In this document: positions 32,259 through 44,152 of the stretch, piece by piece
Layout of the letters: each line of letters opens with the position of its first letter
How positions within the stretch are numbered: the stretch's first letter is position 1
NCBI GenBank assembly: GCA_019321725.1
Contig: CM033118.1
Location: 14,410,071-14,474,070 of the forward strand
Direction: 5' to 3'
From: Paulownia fortunei
Taxonomy: Eukaryota > Streptophyta > Magnoliopsida > Lamiales > Paulowniaceae
DNA: 64,000 nt
Notes under the pieces: model-generated
Told to the model about the DNA's origin: nothing
Databases searched by the model: none
The model's input: the letters and a program-made list of their open reading frames with translations, nothing else
Made by a program: the position numbers and the translations under genes

Positions 32259-33950
32259 CCATTGCTCGTCCTCGAGCAAGCTTAATATCTAAACTAATCC
32301 ACTTTAGTAGGACATGACGATTGCATCTAGCATATGCAACAAACCTTAAACCCCTAGGTGGCCTATAGAGGACGAGTTATAGTCTTGTGAGGGTTTCTAG
32401 TTGTGATACCCACAAACACCTATGATAACTAACTTCCAACCATTATTCTCAGAAAGCAACAAAATAATATGGAAATAAAATCAAACAGGTGTTGAATCTA
32501 ACCCTTAGTTATTCAAAAGTCACTACATTTCCATAATAAGAATACTCAAGTGTGTGTGTGAATAGTTAATGTTAACAGTGTCAAAACCATACATGCTTCA
32601 AAAAAGTGAATTTCCATAAAACCTTACAAAAACCATCACCCAATTTTTAATGGAAGAGTTAAACATCATAGGATCTTCCTTTGGTACAAATCTCCATTAC
32701 ACCGAAGGCACCACAAGAAATTAAAAGGTCTTCAATAAAGGTTATAATAGGCCAAAGGGTAGTGATGTGGCTAAGAAATAAAAGATAGGATACAACAAAG
32801 GTTCTAAAAACTTCATCGGATTAGAGACATAGAGTTAATCAATGAAAAATTCTCATACTCCACGAATTTCAATACTAGGAGTTATTGTTATTGAATTGGG
32901 CCCTTCTTCATAATTCTTATTAATTTAGCAACATCCCATTTTTAGTTGCAACTCGTAATATTTTTAACACTTTGTAATTTTTTTTAGAAGAGAAACTCCC
33001 CCACACTTTGCTTTTATTCCAACTCAAATTTCTTTTGCAAACTCACCTTATTAATGGAATGTCTCTTAAACTCCAAATTATTTTTAGAAAAATGGTAGGA
33101 TAATAGTGTATTTAGGCTAGGTAAGAAGACATGCTTACAGAAAAAAAAGATTGTTTATTGAAATGCTCAAAGTAGCTCACTATGGGGATGTTATCTTGGA
33201 ACATCACATGGGGAACAAGTTCATTTGGCCATGGTGCTAGAAAGCCTAATGCCTTAATCATTTTTTAAGTGGTGCTCAATTAGTCCTTCACCTCGACAGA
33301 CTAAAAGAAAAAGTTCTAACACTCAACCCCTACATGTCGAAAATCCAAGCGATGATTAAAGTTAGGGTATAAGAATTACCTATTTTGACATGCTTGTCTC
33401 CACACCGAATACCATAACTATTTATGCAAAAAGATTTGAATATAATTATTCCAATAATATATTAACCAAAGAACAACATCATAATCCAAAACAACACCTA
33501 TCCTCAATCAAATCACATTATTCGTGCTTAATTTTAATCATTGAAGTTGAAAGATCATATACGACTAAAAAAAAATTGACGATTCACAAACTTTCATTAA
33601 AAACTTTACAAACTTGCCACGTTTTGTAAACAAATAGGGGTGCGTCAAGATTGTTACAGTTATCCTTTATTCTACCACTTTTTTTTATGGTTTTAATAGA
33701 CCTAAAACAAAACACGCTTGATTTTTTTAAAAAACTAGAAAAACATACATTGAACACACAAAACAAGATATCAACTATCCCCTCCCCCAACCTAATCAAG
33801 ATATTGTCCCTAATGTCAAAAATAGATAAGAAAGTAGAGTTTAGAAGATATTACCTGAAATGTGACTTATTCAAAAATAAATCCGAAACAACACAATATA
33901 TATACAGTATTAGTTAAAACTATTAAGGATAAAGTTCATAGGTTGAGAGC
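32259..33950 (-). other. Noncoding 3' tail of Ath2
   Basis: It is homologous to 10376-12099 of Ath1 over its length. The internal polypurine-like tract is at 32990-33010 and the GGTTGGGGGAGGGG-type tract near 33778-33795. Open frames on both strands are short and not shared with Ath1. Confidence 0.7.
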
Positions 33951-33954
33951 TAAA

Positions 33955-34577
33955 TTTATTTTACATTTTCGCCCATTGTCCTTGTTGGACCAATCCACAC
34001 GATCCAATGTTGGATTAGGTTTTGGCACATATGCTAGAATTTGATCAATCAGTTGGTTAGGTATTGGAGCAGAAATGAGAATTCATCTCGCTGACGGTGA
34101 AATAAAACCTTTTTCTACAGCATCATCTACAAAAGATAGCAAACCATCAAGAAACCATTAATATTAAGAATACTTACAAGTTTTCTGATGAATTTTGAGT
34201 TGTGCCTAAGACACAACTTGGAATAATTCCTCCAGTGTGCCAAAACTACTAGGTAGAGTGATGAATACATCCGTATTATTTAACATGTTAGGCATTCTAT
34301 CCTAAATATGTGACACTTTTAGCCCATCTCCAATGGTCATACCTGTGATATTTTGTACTATTAAAAGTTTTGGGATAACCCTTGAAACTTTGACTGCGCT
34401 TACATGAGCAGAAGTAGCAACACTCCCCATTAACCCCAGACAACCTCCCCATACACTAAATAAATTTTTCTTTCTACCAAGGTTATTAGCTGCCCCTATA
34501 AACTCACCATTTTTTCCTGGATTGGTTCCACAAAAGACACAGATACAGTTGAACTTACCACTGGAAGACCCTTCCAT
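33955..34577 (-). pseudogene. LOG-like pseudogene carried by Ath2
   Basis: It is homologous to the Ath1 LOG-like gene from its ATG at 34577 (followed by VFCGTNPGKNGEF) to the end. It is more damaged: about 12 bp are lost near codon 35, a one-base loss shifts the glycine-rich loop, a TAG stop replaces the CAG codon kept in Ath1 (near 34303), and more stops and frameshifts follow after the PSSFGTLEE stretch. In two places it keeps what Ath1 lost: where Ath1 has the TAG stop near codon 80, Ath2 has CAA. The parent gene therefore had neither of these stops and was probably open. Confidence 0.8.
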
Positions 34578-34804
34578 TTTTTTTCTTTTTTCTTTTTTCT
34601 TTTTTTTTCTGAAAGTGAGTTGTAAAAAAATAGAGTAAGTATGATGCTATTTATTGAGGTGTGAATAGGAATGCTTTTAGCACACGTCTTTTTTTTTGTT
34701 AGAAAGGTTGAACATAAGGACATAAAGTTTGAAAATTTGTTACTTATACGTGAATGTATAAGTAGTTGTGATTGTAGCTCACATATTCCTCTAGTTTTAC
34801 ATCC

Positions 34805-35495
34805 AGTAACGGCTTAAACGCCCTATATGGGTCAAGGATATGCTTCCCATCTAATTTTCTTATAAACTAGCAAACATGTCTTTTAATGTCAGATTCCTAA
34901 AACTATAATACTCATATTCATCCCGAAAGTTATTTTATAAATCAAGAATTGCACGTTGTACTAATCTACATGAATACATCTCAAGAGTCAATATAATGTC
35001 ATGTAAAGACTCCTTACTCAGTCCATCCATAATAAATTGAATAAGACTTCTAACTCAGTCCATCCATAATGAATTGAGTAAGACTCCTTACTCAGTCCAT
35101 CCATAATGAATTGAATTTTATCTTATCAATTTTTAGAAACCATTCCTAAGGAACGACACTTTTTGTTGCAAATCCATTGAGCACATTTAGGACAAACTTG
35201 CATTTTTTTCGCACTTCATTTTTTGGCCTTCATTTTTTTGAATATATGCTTTTACCAAAACTAGGCATGTATCTAGTAAGCAAGTTTGAAAACTCATGCG
35301 AAAACTCATGTGAAAACTCACCTGCTACTCTTATGTTTACTTCAATTATCCATGGTATGTCCCCTAGGATGCCCTTATGCATAAGCATCCTTAATCGTTC
35401 AATCCTGATTTTATAAATTTTTAAAATCGCATTTTTAGGAATAAAAGGAAATCACTTTTTAAGAATTAGAAGAATGTCATCCATTTTGAAAAGAA
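34805..35495 (-). pseudogene. Decayed copy of the unknown four-cysteine frame, Ath2
   Basis: The DNA matches the Ath1 frame at 12991-13584 throughout, starting with MDDI (minus strand near 35482). The four cysteines and the tryptophan of the cluster are kept. A tandem triplication of a 37-bp unit (35008-35118), frameshifts and stops break the frame. The function is unknown. Confidence 0.7.
35008..35118. repeat. 37-bp unit in three tandem copies
   Basis: Units start at 35008, 35045 and 35082 and share CTCAGTCCATCCATAAT. Ath1 has a single copy at the corresponding place near 13174-13206, so the triplication arose in Ath2. Confidence 0.9.
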
Positions 35496-35704
35496 CAATA
35501 AAAGAGAATGAGAAAAAGAAAGAAACTTTATACAGAGATTTTAGTTGTTTGGAAAATGATAAATCCGACTTCAATAGCCATGGAGTATGGTTATCCGCCA
35601 CTTAACCAGGAAAATAAAAGGAAAAAAATGAAAGAAAGAAGCCTACAAAACAAACAAAGTTAGTGAAAATATGTATATATATATACTAATCATAACTAAG
35701 GTTA

Positions 35705-36935
35705 GAAAGAAAAAGAATTTGCTCTTGTGAAAAATAATTATCTATAAGTGATTTAAGTCTTTATCCATTTACTTTGAATATGTTACAATTTCTAGGATTC
35801 TCAATGTTAATCGCCCCATAAGGATATACCTCTTTTATAACAAAAGGACCACTCCACCTTGATCTCAATTTTCCCGAAAATCAATACAATCGAGAATTAT
35901 AAACCAAAACCTTTTGACCAACCTCAAATGTTTTTCTTAAAATTTTATTATCATGAAATTCTTTGATTCATGTTTTATGAATTTTAGAATTCTCATTTGT
36001 ATCATTTCTCAATTCTTGAAGTTCATTGATTTGCAATTTGCAAAATTTTGAAGCTTCATCAATGTTGAAGTTAAACATTTTGATTGTCAATAAGCTTTAT
36101 GTTCAAGTTCAAGAGGTAAATGACAAGGTTTTCCATAAACTATCCTATAAGAAGACATGTGTATTGATGTTTTAAAAGCATTTCTACTTGCCCAAAGTGT
36201 ATCGGTAAGTCTAAGAGACCAATCTTTATGATTTGGGTTAACTATCTTTTCTAAAATTTATTTTATCTCCCTATTTACAAGTTCAACTTGTCCATCTGTC
36301 TGAGGGTCATAAGGGGTTGCAAAGTTATATATGATTCCATATTTCCTCATTAAAGTTCTAAAAACTTTGTTAACAAAATATTTTTCTCCATCACTGATAA
36401 TGGATCAAGAAATTCCAATTCAACTTAAAATATTTTCTTTCAAAAATTTATCACTATTTTGTGATAATTGTTTTGATAGAGAATTGCCTTTATCCATTTT
36501 GAGACATAATCTATGGCAAGCAATATGAAAATAAAACCAAATGATAATGAAAATGGTCCCATGAAATCAATACCCTAACAGTCAAAAAATTCAATCACTA
36601 GGATGGGGTGTAAAGGCATCATGTTCCGCTTTGAAATGGGTCCTAACTTTTGACAAATTTCAAAACTTTTGCAAAAAGTGTAAGTGTCTTTAAAAAGAGT
36701 TAGCCAATAAAATCCACATTGCAAGATCATTGCAGCAGTTTTCTTTGCCGAAAAATGACCACACTTGCTTGTGAATGACAAAATTTAAGAATATTACCTT
36801 TCTTATTATTAGGCACACATCTCCAAAAGATTTAATTAGGACAATATTTGAATAGGTATGGATCATCCCAATAAAAAAAAATTCACCTCAGTCAAAAACT
36901 TATCTTTATCTTGGAAATTCTAATGCGGTGGCATC
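35705..36935 (-). pseudogene. Integrase of Ath2 (broken)
   Basis: On the minus strand the zinc domain (GHFSAKKTAAMILQCGFYW and ICQKLGPIS, 36781-36575) is followed by GIDFMGPF with the first catalytic aspartate. Then come a diverged core and the GPF/Y-type end near 35880-35830. Many stops and frameshifts are present. The DNA is homologous to Ath1 13737-14990. Confidence 0.8.
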
Positions 36936-38340
36936 TTTTCTGTCACAAGAAAATTAACAATGTCAGCAACCCAAGGTAAAATAGAAACATTAAATAGTTG
37001 TTCATCAGGAAAAGTATCATTAATGGATATGGTTTGAAATGAGTCGTCACAAGCAAGTCTCGACAATGATCAGCCACCATATTCTCTACTTATTTCTTAT
37101 TTTGAATCGTATTATTGAATTTCTGGAGTAAGAGAATCCACCCAATCAGTCTAGGTTTGGCATTATTTTTTGACAAAAGATATTTCAAAGCTACATGATC
37201 ACTGAAAATAACAACTGGGGAGCCAACAAGATAAGATCTAAATTTATCTAATGCAAAAACTATAATAAGTAATCCTTTTTCAGTTGTTGAATAATTCAAT
37301 TGAGCACTACTCAAAGTTTTACTTGCATAGTAAATGATATATATGGTTTCTTATCTTTTCTTTATCCTAAGACAACTCCAACAGCATAGTCACTTACATT
37401 ACACATTATTTCAAAAGGTAAAGTCCAATCTGGAGACTGCATGATTGGAGCAAACATAAGTATGCTTTTAAGCTTAACAAAAGCATTTTCACAATTTTCA
37501 GTCCATTCAAAAATAGTGTCTTTTGTTAGAAGATTACATAAAGGTTTAGATATTATACTAAAATCTTTGATATATTTTCTATAAAAACTAGCATATCCTA
37601 AAAATGATCTTACCTCTTTTATAAACTTTGGTATTGGCAAATTGACAATTAACTCGATTTTAGATTTGTCTACTTTAATACCTTTTGACAAAATAATGTG
37701 TCTAAGAACAATATTGGTTGTTACCATGAAATGTCATTTCTCCCAATTGAGTGCAAGGTTCATTTCTTCACACCTGATCAAAATATTTTTTAAATTAGAT
37801 AAGCAATCGTCAAATGAATTATAAAAAATAGAAAAATCATCCATGAAGACTTTAAGAAAATGTTCAACCACGTCACTAAAAATGCTAAGCATGCATCGTT
37901 GGAATGTAGCTGTTGTATTACATAATCGAAAAGGTATCTTTGATATGCAAAAGTACAAAAAGGACATGTGAAAGTAGTTTTCTCTTGATCTTCAAGTGTA
38001 ATTACAATTTGATTATACCCAAAATATCCATCTAAAAAGCAATAAAATTCATGTCCCGTAACTTTTTCTAAGATTTGATCCTTAAAAGGTAATGGAAAAT
38101 TATATTTTCTAGTAACTGAATTGAGTTTCCTATAGTCAATGCACATTCTCATTCTTTAATATAGTAATTCCGAATTTCTTATGTACAACTTGAGTAGGAC
38201 TTATCTATTCGCTATCAAAAATAGGATAAATAATTTTATTATCTAAGAGTTTATTGACTTCATTTCTCACTACTTCTTTTATATTAGGATTTAGCCTTCG
38301 TTGCATCTCTCTCAAAGGTTTAGCATTTTTCTCTAGATAG
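36936..38340 (-). pseudogene. Reverse transcriptase and RNase H of Ath2 (broken)
   Basis: Minus-strand pieces show MRMCIDYRKLNSVTRKYNF and CFLDGYFGYNQIVI (38152 leftwards), FMDDFSIF (catalytic box, near 37845), SFLGYASFYRKYIKDFS (RT thumb) and then RNase H with the ALKYLLSKNNAKPR stretch (37314-37090). This copy bridges the point at which Ath1 RT is cut by the inversion, and shows the segment that Ath1 has lost between RT and integrase. Several frameshifts separate the pieces. Confidence 0.85.
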
Positions 38341-38399
38341 ATGTTGTGTGTAAATTAAAAGACTAATATCTTTAATATCAACAATGGTCCATCCTAAAG

Positions 38400-39440
38400 T
38401 ATTCTTATGCATTTACAAAGTTTTGATCAACTTACTTTCTTGGGATGCATCAAGTTTGGAAGAAATTATTACTGGAAAAGTCTCAATCTCACCCATATAA
38501 GAGTATTTCAAATTAAATGACAAATATTTCAAAGCAATCATGGGAGATTTAATACTTAATGGAACAAAATATACTATTGATGATGAAAGTTCTTCAAACC
38601 TTGGTTTCCAAAAATATTTTTCTTGTACCTGCAAAAATTTAAAGAGAGTATTAGAGAGTATCTTTTTACAAATACTTTCACTTTCAAAACAAGTTACCAA
38701 AGGATCAAAGGAATTAGTAAAAGTAAAATATTCGTGAACAAGTTCCTTAATTGAATCCAATTCTTGTACTTTGATATCTTCTGCAGGTTTCTTATAAACA
38801 TTAAACACTTTTAGTTCCAAAGTCATATTTCCAAAAGATAACTTTAAAATACCATTCCTACAATTAATCAAAGCATTTGAAATTGCAAGAAAAGGATGAC
38901 CCAAAATGATAGGAATTTGTGTATGTGTATGCGCAACAAGCTCTATGTCCAAAATAATGAAACACATTGGAAAGTAAAACTTATCAATTTATACCAATAT
39001 ATCTCTACTACTCTCTTTAGAACATTAATCAAATTGTCAGCTAGTTCGAGTACAACATAAATTATTTTAAGTTCTCCATAACCTAACTATTTATAAACTG
39101 AGAAAGATAGAAGATTTACACTAGCACTAAGATCAAGCAAAGCATGCTCTATTCTAGTGTTTCTAAATGGTTAGACAACCTGGATCTTTGTACTTGGGTG
39201 GAGTGAATTGTTGAATGATTGAACTAACACTTTTAGTTAAAAATGCCTTCTTTTGCACATGATGTTTTCTTTTGATTATACATAAATCTTTCAAAATTTT
39301 AGCATAAGTTGGAACTTGCATGATTGCATCCAATAATGGAATATTAATCTTGACTTGTTTAAAAACTTTAAAGATTTCAGCATTTGAGTTTAACTTTTGA
39401 GTCGGTTGCAATCTTTGCGGAAAAGGAGCTAAAGGTGAGT
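38400..39440 (-). pseudogene. Protease and linker of Ath2 (broken)
   Basis: The frame at 39411-39163 matches the pre-protease segment of Ath1 (LNSNAEIF, VKINIPLLDAI). The active site near 39150-39110 reads SASVNLL: the DNA differs from the Ath1 version, so the catalytic region is mutated. The linker at 38967-38413 has PIILGHPFLA and the acidic SIKELVHEYFTFTNS stretch. No function can remain. Confidence 0.75.
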
Positions 39441-40857
39441 ATTTTTCTTTTTCATTATTTTCAAACTCACCTTTCTTAAATTTACCTTCATCGTCAAGAC
39501 AATTTCCACTCCTCTTTCTGAAGGTGGATTAGAAAATTTCTTCTTGGGATGAATAGTATTGTCAACAACTTCTCCATTACAAAGAGTTGTGACCGAATTA
39601 GCCTCTTTGATTGAATTTTCTCCCAACGAGGAAATGTGATACTAAGTGGAAGGATTAGGTTGAGGTTGAGCAGAAAATTTACCTTTTTCATGGGTATGCA
39701 AAGAAGCTGTCAATGTTGAAAGGGTGCTTTTAATCTCATTGATAGCTTGTGAAGTCTGGTTATTGATGTTTGTTTGTCCATGCATAAATTCTTGCAAAGT
39801 CTCCTCAAGAAATTTTGTATGTGGAGCTGGATAGGAAGAAAAGTTTGGTAGCATTTGTGAATGTAGCGATTGGGAATGATTCTCATTTTGCCAACTAAAA
39901 TTGGGATGATTTCTCCATTTTGGATTGTAAGTTTCAGAATAAAGAGAATAAAAAGCTTTTTGAATATGTTCATGACATTTGCTTGTGCTGGAATATTTGG
40001 GCATTAGTTGGTGGATTGTCCAACAAGTTCACAAATGCTACAAACTTTACTGAATATGTTCATCTTGCACATATATATTTTTTTTACTTTTTTAAGTTCC
40101 ATGTCCTCAACTTTTCTTGTTAAACTAGCCATCCTAGCATTTAGATCATCTTATTGACTAAATTAATATTTTCCTTTATTACTATTAGCAAGATTAGATC
40201 TAATAGAACTTTCGAAAGAATTAACACTATGCCATGATTGAGGGTTTTCTGCCCAATGGTCTAGATATTCTAGGGCTTCATCAAGTCCTTTATCAAGAAA
40301 CTCAACATTACACATTATTTCAACAAATTATTTTATTTCAGGAGTTCAACCTTCATAAAATAAACTAATTAACCACCATTTTTCAAAACCATAATGTGGG
40401 CATAAATTTAACAAATTTTAAATCTTTCTCAATACTAAAAGAAAACTTTATTAGAATTTTGAGAAAAAATTTTGATTTATATTTTCAAAGCATTAATGTT
40501 ACGAGTTGGAAAGAACTTTTTCAAAAATTGAGCTTGCATTTCTTACAAAGTGCCAACTAAAGAAGGTTTTAAAGAGTTAAGCCAAGTTTTTGCTTTATCT
40601 TTTAAAGAAAAAAGAAATAATTTGAGCTTAACAATGTCGTTTGTGCAAGTTTAATCTTCAAAAGTGGCACATACTTCATCAAATTCTTTCAGATGCAAGT
40701 AAAGGCTTTTAGACTCTAAACCAGATCGAAAGTTATTTGCATTGAGAGGAAAAATAAAACAAGAAGGAGAAGAATTTCAAGAAAATTGCAAGTAATAATG
40801 TATGGTACGCACCTGTTGATTCTCATTTTCACCTTGGATACTTTCATTTTCAGCCAT
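39441..40857 (-). pseudogene. gag of Ath2 (broken)
   Basis: It starts at the ATG at 40857 (MAENESIQGENEN), matching the Ath1 start. Capsid-domain DNA follows (40780-40220) with stops and frameshifts. The zinc-knuckle region near 40055-40010 is homologous to CSNCELLGHSTNKC of Ath1 but has lost codons. The C-terminal stretch (40004-39430) is partly open. Confidence 0.8.
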
Positions 40858-41026
40858 GGTAACAGTGTGTGGAGGTAACTCAAACAAATTTCCAAACAAA
40901 GTTTCAGGATTATTTCTAACTAAATGCTGAGAATTATGACTACGATACCATATGACCATACAATCATAAAGAAAATAAACACAATATTTACAAAGAGGAA
41001 ATATTAACAAACCTGAATACTTACCG

Positions 41027-41046
41027 TGTTTTCACAACAACACCAA
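41027..41046 (-). promoter_or_regulatory. Decayed primer-binding site of Ath2
   Basis: The minus strand after the LTR end reads AGTTTTTGGTGTTGTTGTG, a mutated form of the tRNA-Asp-type site of Ath1. The changes are mainly C-to-T. Confidence 0.6.
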
Positions 41047-41051
41047 AAACT

Positions 41052-42819
41052 TGCTATAACTTTAAGGTTGCAAACCCAAGTGCATGTTGTGTCAAGTAAT
41101 AATAAATTTCTCAGGAGTCCGAGATCGATCTACAGGGAAGTTATTTGAAATTTTCTGGATTATATTTCTTAAAAGAAGAGCTTTATGTGATTTATAATAT
41201 AAAGACAAATTTGTGCTCTAACTAAGAAATAAAAGTAATAAAAGTATTAAGTATTAGAATAGAGGAATGATTATTTATTCATTTTACCTCTTTTAAATAC
41301 CACTATTGAAATCCAAATATAATGAAAGTTCCAATGGAAAGATCATATCAAATAGTCATGCATTAATGTAATCATGATATTGTCTTACTGTTTGTAAATT
41401 ATTTCTTAAAATCAATATTTTTTTATGGGATCAAGTATTTATACACACCTTTGTCAACAATAAATAAAGGTTTCACATTAGCAGTCGGTGGGGTAGAACC
41501 GTACATAAAGCTAAATGAACCAAAGTACTTGTTGTGACATTGAGATACATAGATCAAGAATCACTACTAAACAAGAAGTGTTTTAATGCCAATACTTATT
41601 TATGGGATTAAGTATTTATGCACATCTTTGTTTACAATAATTTTAAGGTTTCACATTAGCAGTTGGTGGGGTACAACCATATAATAAGCTAAATGAACTC
41701 AAGTATTTGTTGTGCCATTGGAGATATATAAATAAAGAATCACTACAAAATAAAGAGGGTTTCAATTAAAAATTAAAATAATAATCCAACACACCTGAAT
41801 ATTATGCACCTTTATAACCATTCATCTTCCTCCATCAAGAGGTTCATCCTTTCTCCTCAGCTAAATGAAATTCAAAAAAACATAACAAAAGTAGAAAAGA
41901 TTAAAAATAGAAGAAACAATAGAGAATACATTTCTATTACTACTAGAAAACTTGTATTATTACTAAAAAACATAGCCTAAAGAAAGATAACAATACAAAT
42001 TTCTTTCCTCATCTAAGGGTTTTTTTATGTCTTGAATATCATTCAAGAGCCCCTATTTATAGTAGAAGAGTGTCTAAATTAGCATTTCCAAATTCACTCC
42101 AAATTAACTTCAAATGTGATCTAAATTCATATATTTTTTTCAAATTTGAATTTCGTCATACATATTTCTCCCTACAATCAGATGAATTTGGGAAAGTTAT
42201 TAACATGAAAGTTGTGGATTTGTCTGTTAAATTCATTTTCTAACTTGAATCACCTAATTCCAACCACTGGGGAGAAAGTTATGCTTGATTTAAGAAAATA
42301 TTTAAGCATAGATAGATCATTTCCAATGCACACACTTGAACGACTTTTATGCTATAATTAAGGTTGAATTGGGCTGAGCTTCCAACATTGAAGTTTATCT
42401 CTTGATTTCAAATGAAGCAAAACGAAGTTCCATATAGATTTTCAGCATGGAGTTATGCCTAAAATACAAAAACTACGCAAGTTTGGAAACATGCTTATTT
42501 TGAATTTAATGCAAGCCCAATAATCACTTGCAAAGTCCAAGTGATTTCTTGCATATAAGTTGATCTACACATGATGGATTTAGGAAAAAATGGCCCTTTT
42601 CTTCTAATTTTGATGCTTATTTGATCTACTGAAATATTATCTCCCAACTTGCTCACGAAACATGTTGTGTTCTTTGATTTTATTTTGGCTATTTTTTATT
42701 TCTTTTTGTTCATTGATTTCCTAACACAAAACATTAATAAAACTATAATATTAAAAATAATAAAGCAAATAAAGTTTAAAGCATTTGATACAAAAATATA
42801 TCAAAATAAACACTTATCA
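41052..42819 (-). repeat. 5' LTR of Ath2 (subfamily C2)
   Basis: Reverse complement runs from TGATAAGTGTTTATT to GTTATAGCA, 1768 bp. It has two tandem copies of the ~180-bp unit (about 41400-41580 and 41581-41760) and a TATA box (42054-42061). Outside it is CCTTG, which pairs with CCTAG (reverse complement of 16025-16029) as an imperfect target duplication. Confidence 0.9.
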
Positions 42820-42824
42820 CCTTG

Positions 42825-43646
42825 AGCATTAAATATAAAAGCATGTGTAGGATCAACTTGGCTTGTTAGATCTTTTTATCTAAAACATCATAACTACTGC
42901 CATTGAAAATTTGTGACCACCATCTGGAGCTCAGAAATCCTCAGTTGTTTACCTTCATGTATTCATTGTTTTATTAGTCTTCAAATGTAACTAGACAGTA
43001 CTTATAAGCAGTCTCAATGATCTCAGCCTTATTCCATTTGGCTCATCGGTCGATCTTTAGTCTATAAAGTAGTAGGGAAAGCCAAGAATAAATAGCCATT
43101 CCATTCTTAAAATGGTACCATGCACACGAACAGGACAATAAGTATTACTAGAACCCCTACCCCCACCCCCTAGCTCCTTGTTTTTATCTAACTTGTCTGA
43201 AATTTCTTATATGCTTGGTTCTTCTGGAAAAGTTTCTAATAGACTGTCTTAACCCATGGACATGGAGACCTATGTCTGATTGTAGTCTTGGATTAAATTG
43301 ACTGAGATATTTGTTAGTGATAATATAAAATAATGTGGTGTATTTATTGTTGAGAAGGAATAATATGCCAACCAAAGTATTGGGAATTTTCAAATACTAA
43401 GATACGAGATAATTGCCTTGCATTTTCTTGCTTGTTTGGTTGGTAATTTGTGTAGTTCATTTAGAACTTTATATTTTCAACTTATTAACTGCTAATCTGT
43501 GTTTATGCCTCATTCAGAAAGAATCGACACATATCTTTTTGTTCAAGTTGGTTCAAATTTACCTTTTTTATTTTTTGAAACTTTAGTTTGATTATTGCAG
43601 TAGCAGCATTATGGATTAACAACTATAGATTTTGTTTCTTGAGGTT
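42825..43646. other. Unassigned DNA between Ath2 and CopII
   Basis: No long open frame, LTR end or RNA gene seen. It includes a C-rich run at 43157-43170. Confidence 0.45.
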
Positions 43647-44137
43647 TGTTGGAAATTGGATCGAATTTTGGACCCTTAGCCTAGTTGACATCCATATTTG
43701 AGTTGGATGTTATCTCCACAATTTAGGTGGGATTGAGTTTCCTAGTTGGATTGGGATTTTTGCTTATGTAGGAATATATATCTCTTATATATATCAAATC
43801 TCCATCCAACATAAACGCATTCTCCCAAAATGACTCTCTCCATATTGTTCTCTCTACCTATTTCTCTATACTTCTTCCTTGGAGCATCAACATAGACTCC
43901 AAGGATTTGAGGTATGTAATTGAGTGGATAGCTCTAATAGTTATCCACCACCATCGAGAAAAGTGTATATATGCTTGATTCAAGGAATAAACATGTTTGT
44001 GATTCGATCAAAATAGGGTTTGTAGACGAGCTTGATCCGGAATACGTGGATCGACAATCTGCTGCGTATTGGTATACCCAATCTTCTCATATATATATGA
44101 ATATGTTATTCATATTATTGTTTCTTATTTGCTATCG
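43647..44137 (+). repeat. 5' LTR of CopII
   Basis: It begins TGTTGGAAATTGGATCG, the usual copia LTR start, and is followed directly by a tRNA-iMet-type primer site. The right end (GCTATCG) does not show the expected CA, so the exact boundary is uncertain. No matching 3' LTR is present in the window. Confidence 0.65.
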
Positions 44138-44152
44138 TGGTATTAGAGTCAA
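44138..44152 (+). promoter_or_regulatory. Primer-binding site of CopII, tRNA-iMet type
   Basis: TGGTATTAGAGTCAA differs from TGGTATCAGAGC by C-to-T and one further change. Confidence 0.65.

Larger units (their letters stand above)
31977..42819 (-). mobile_element. Ath2: second Athila-like Ty3/gypsy element
   Basis: From right to left it holds the 5' LTR, a decayed primer site, gag, protease, RT, RNase H, integrase, the unknown frame, the LOG-like gene, the 3' tail with polypurine tracts, and the first part of the 3' LTR. The rest of the 3' LTR is at 21080-21842 and, inverted, at 15291-16024. Domain order equals Ath1 but RNase H is kept. All genes carry several stops and frameshifts, more than in Ath1, so this copy looks older or faster decaying. 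Its LTRs are subfamily C2. Confidence 0.85.
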
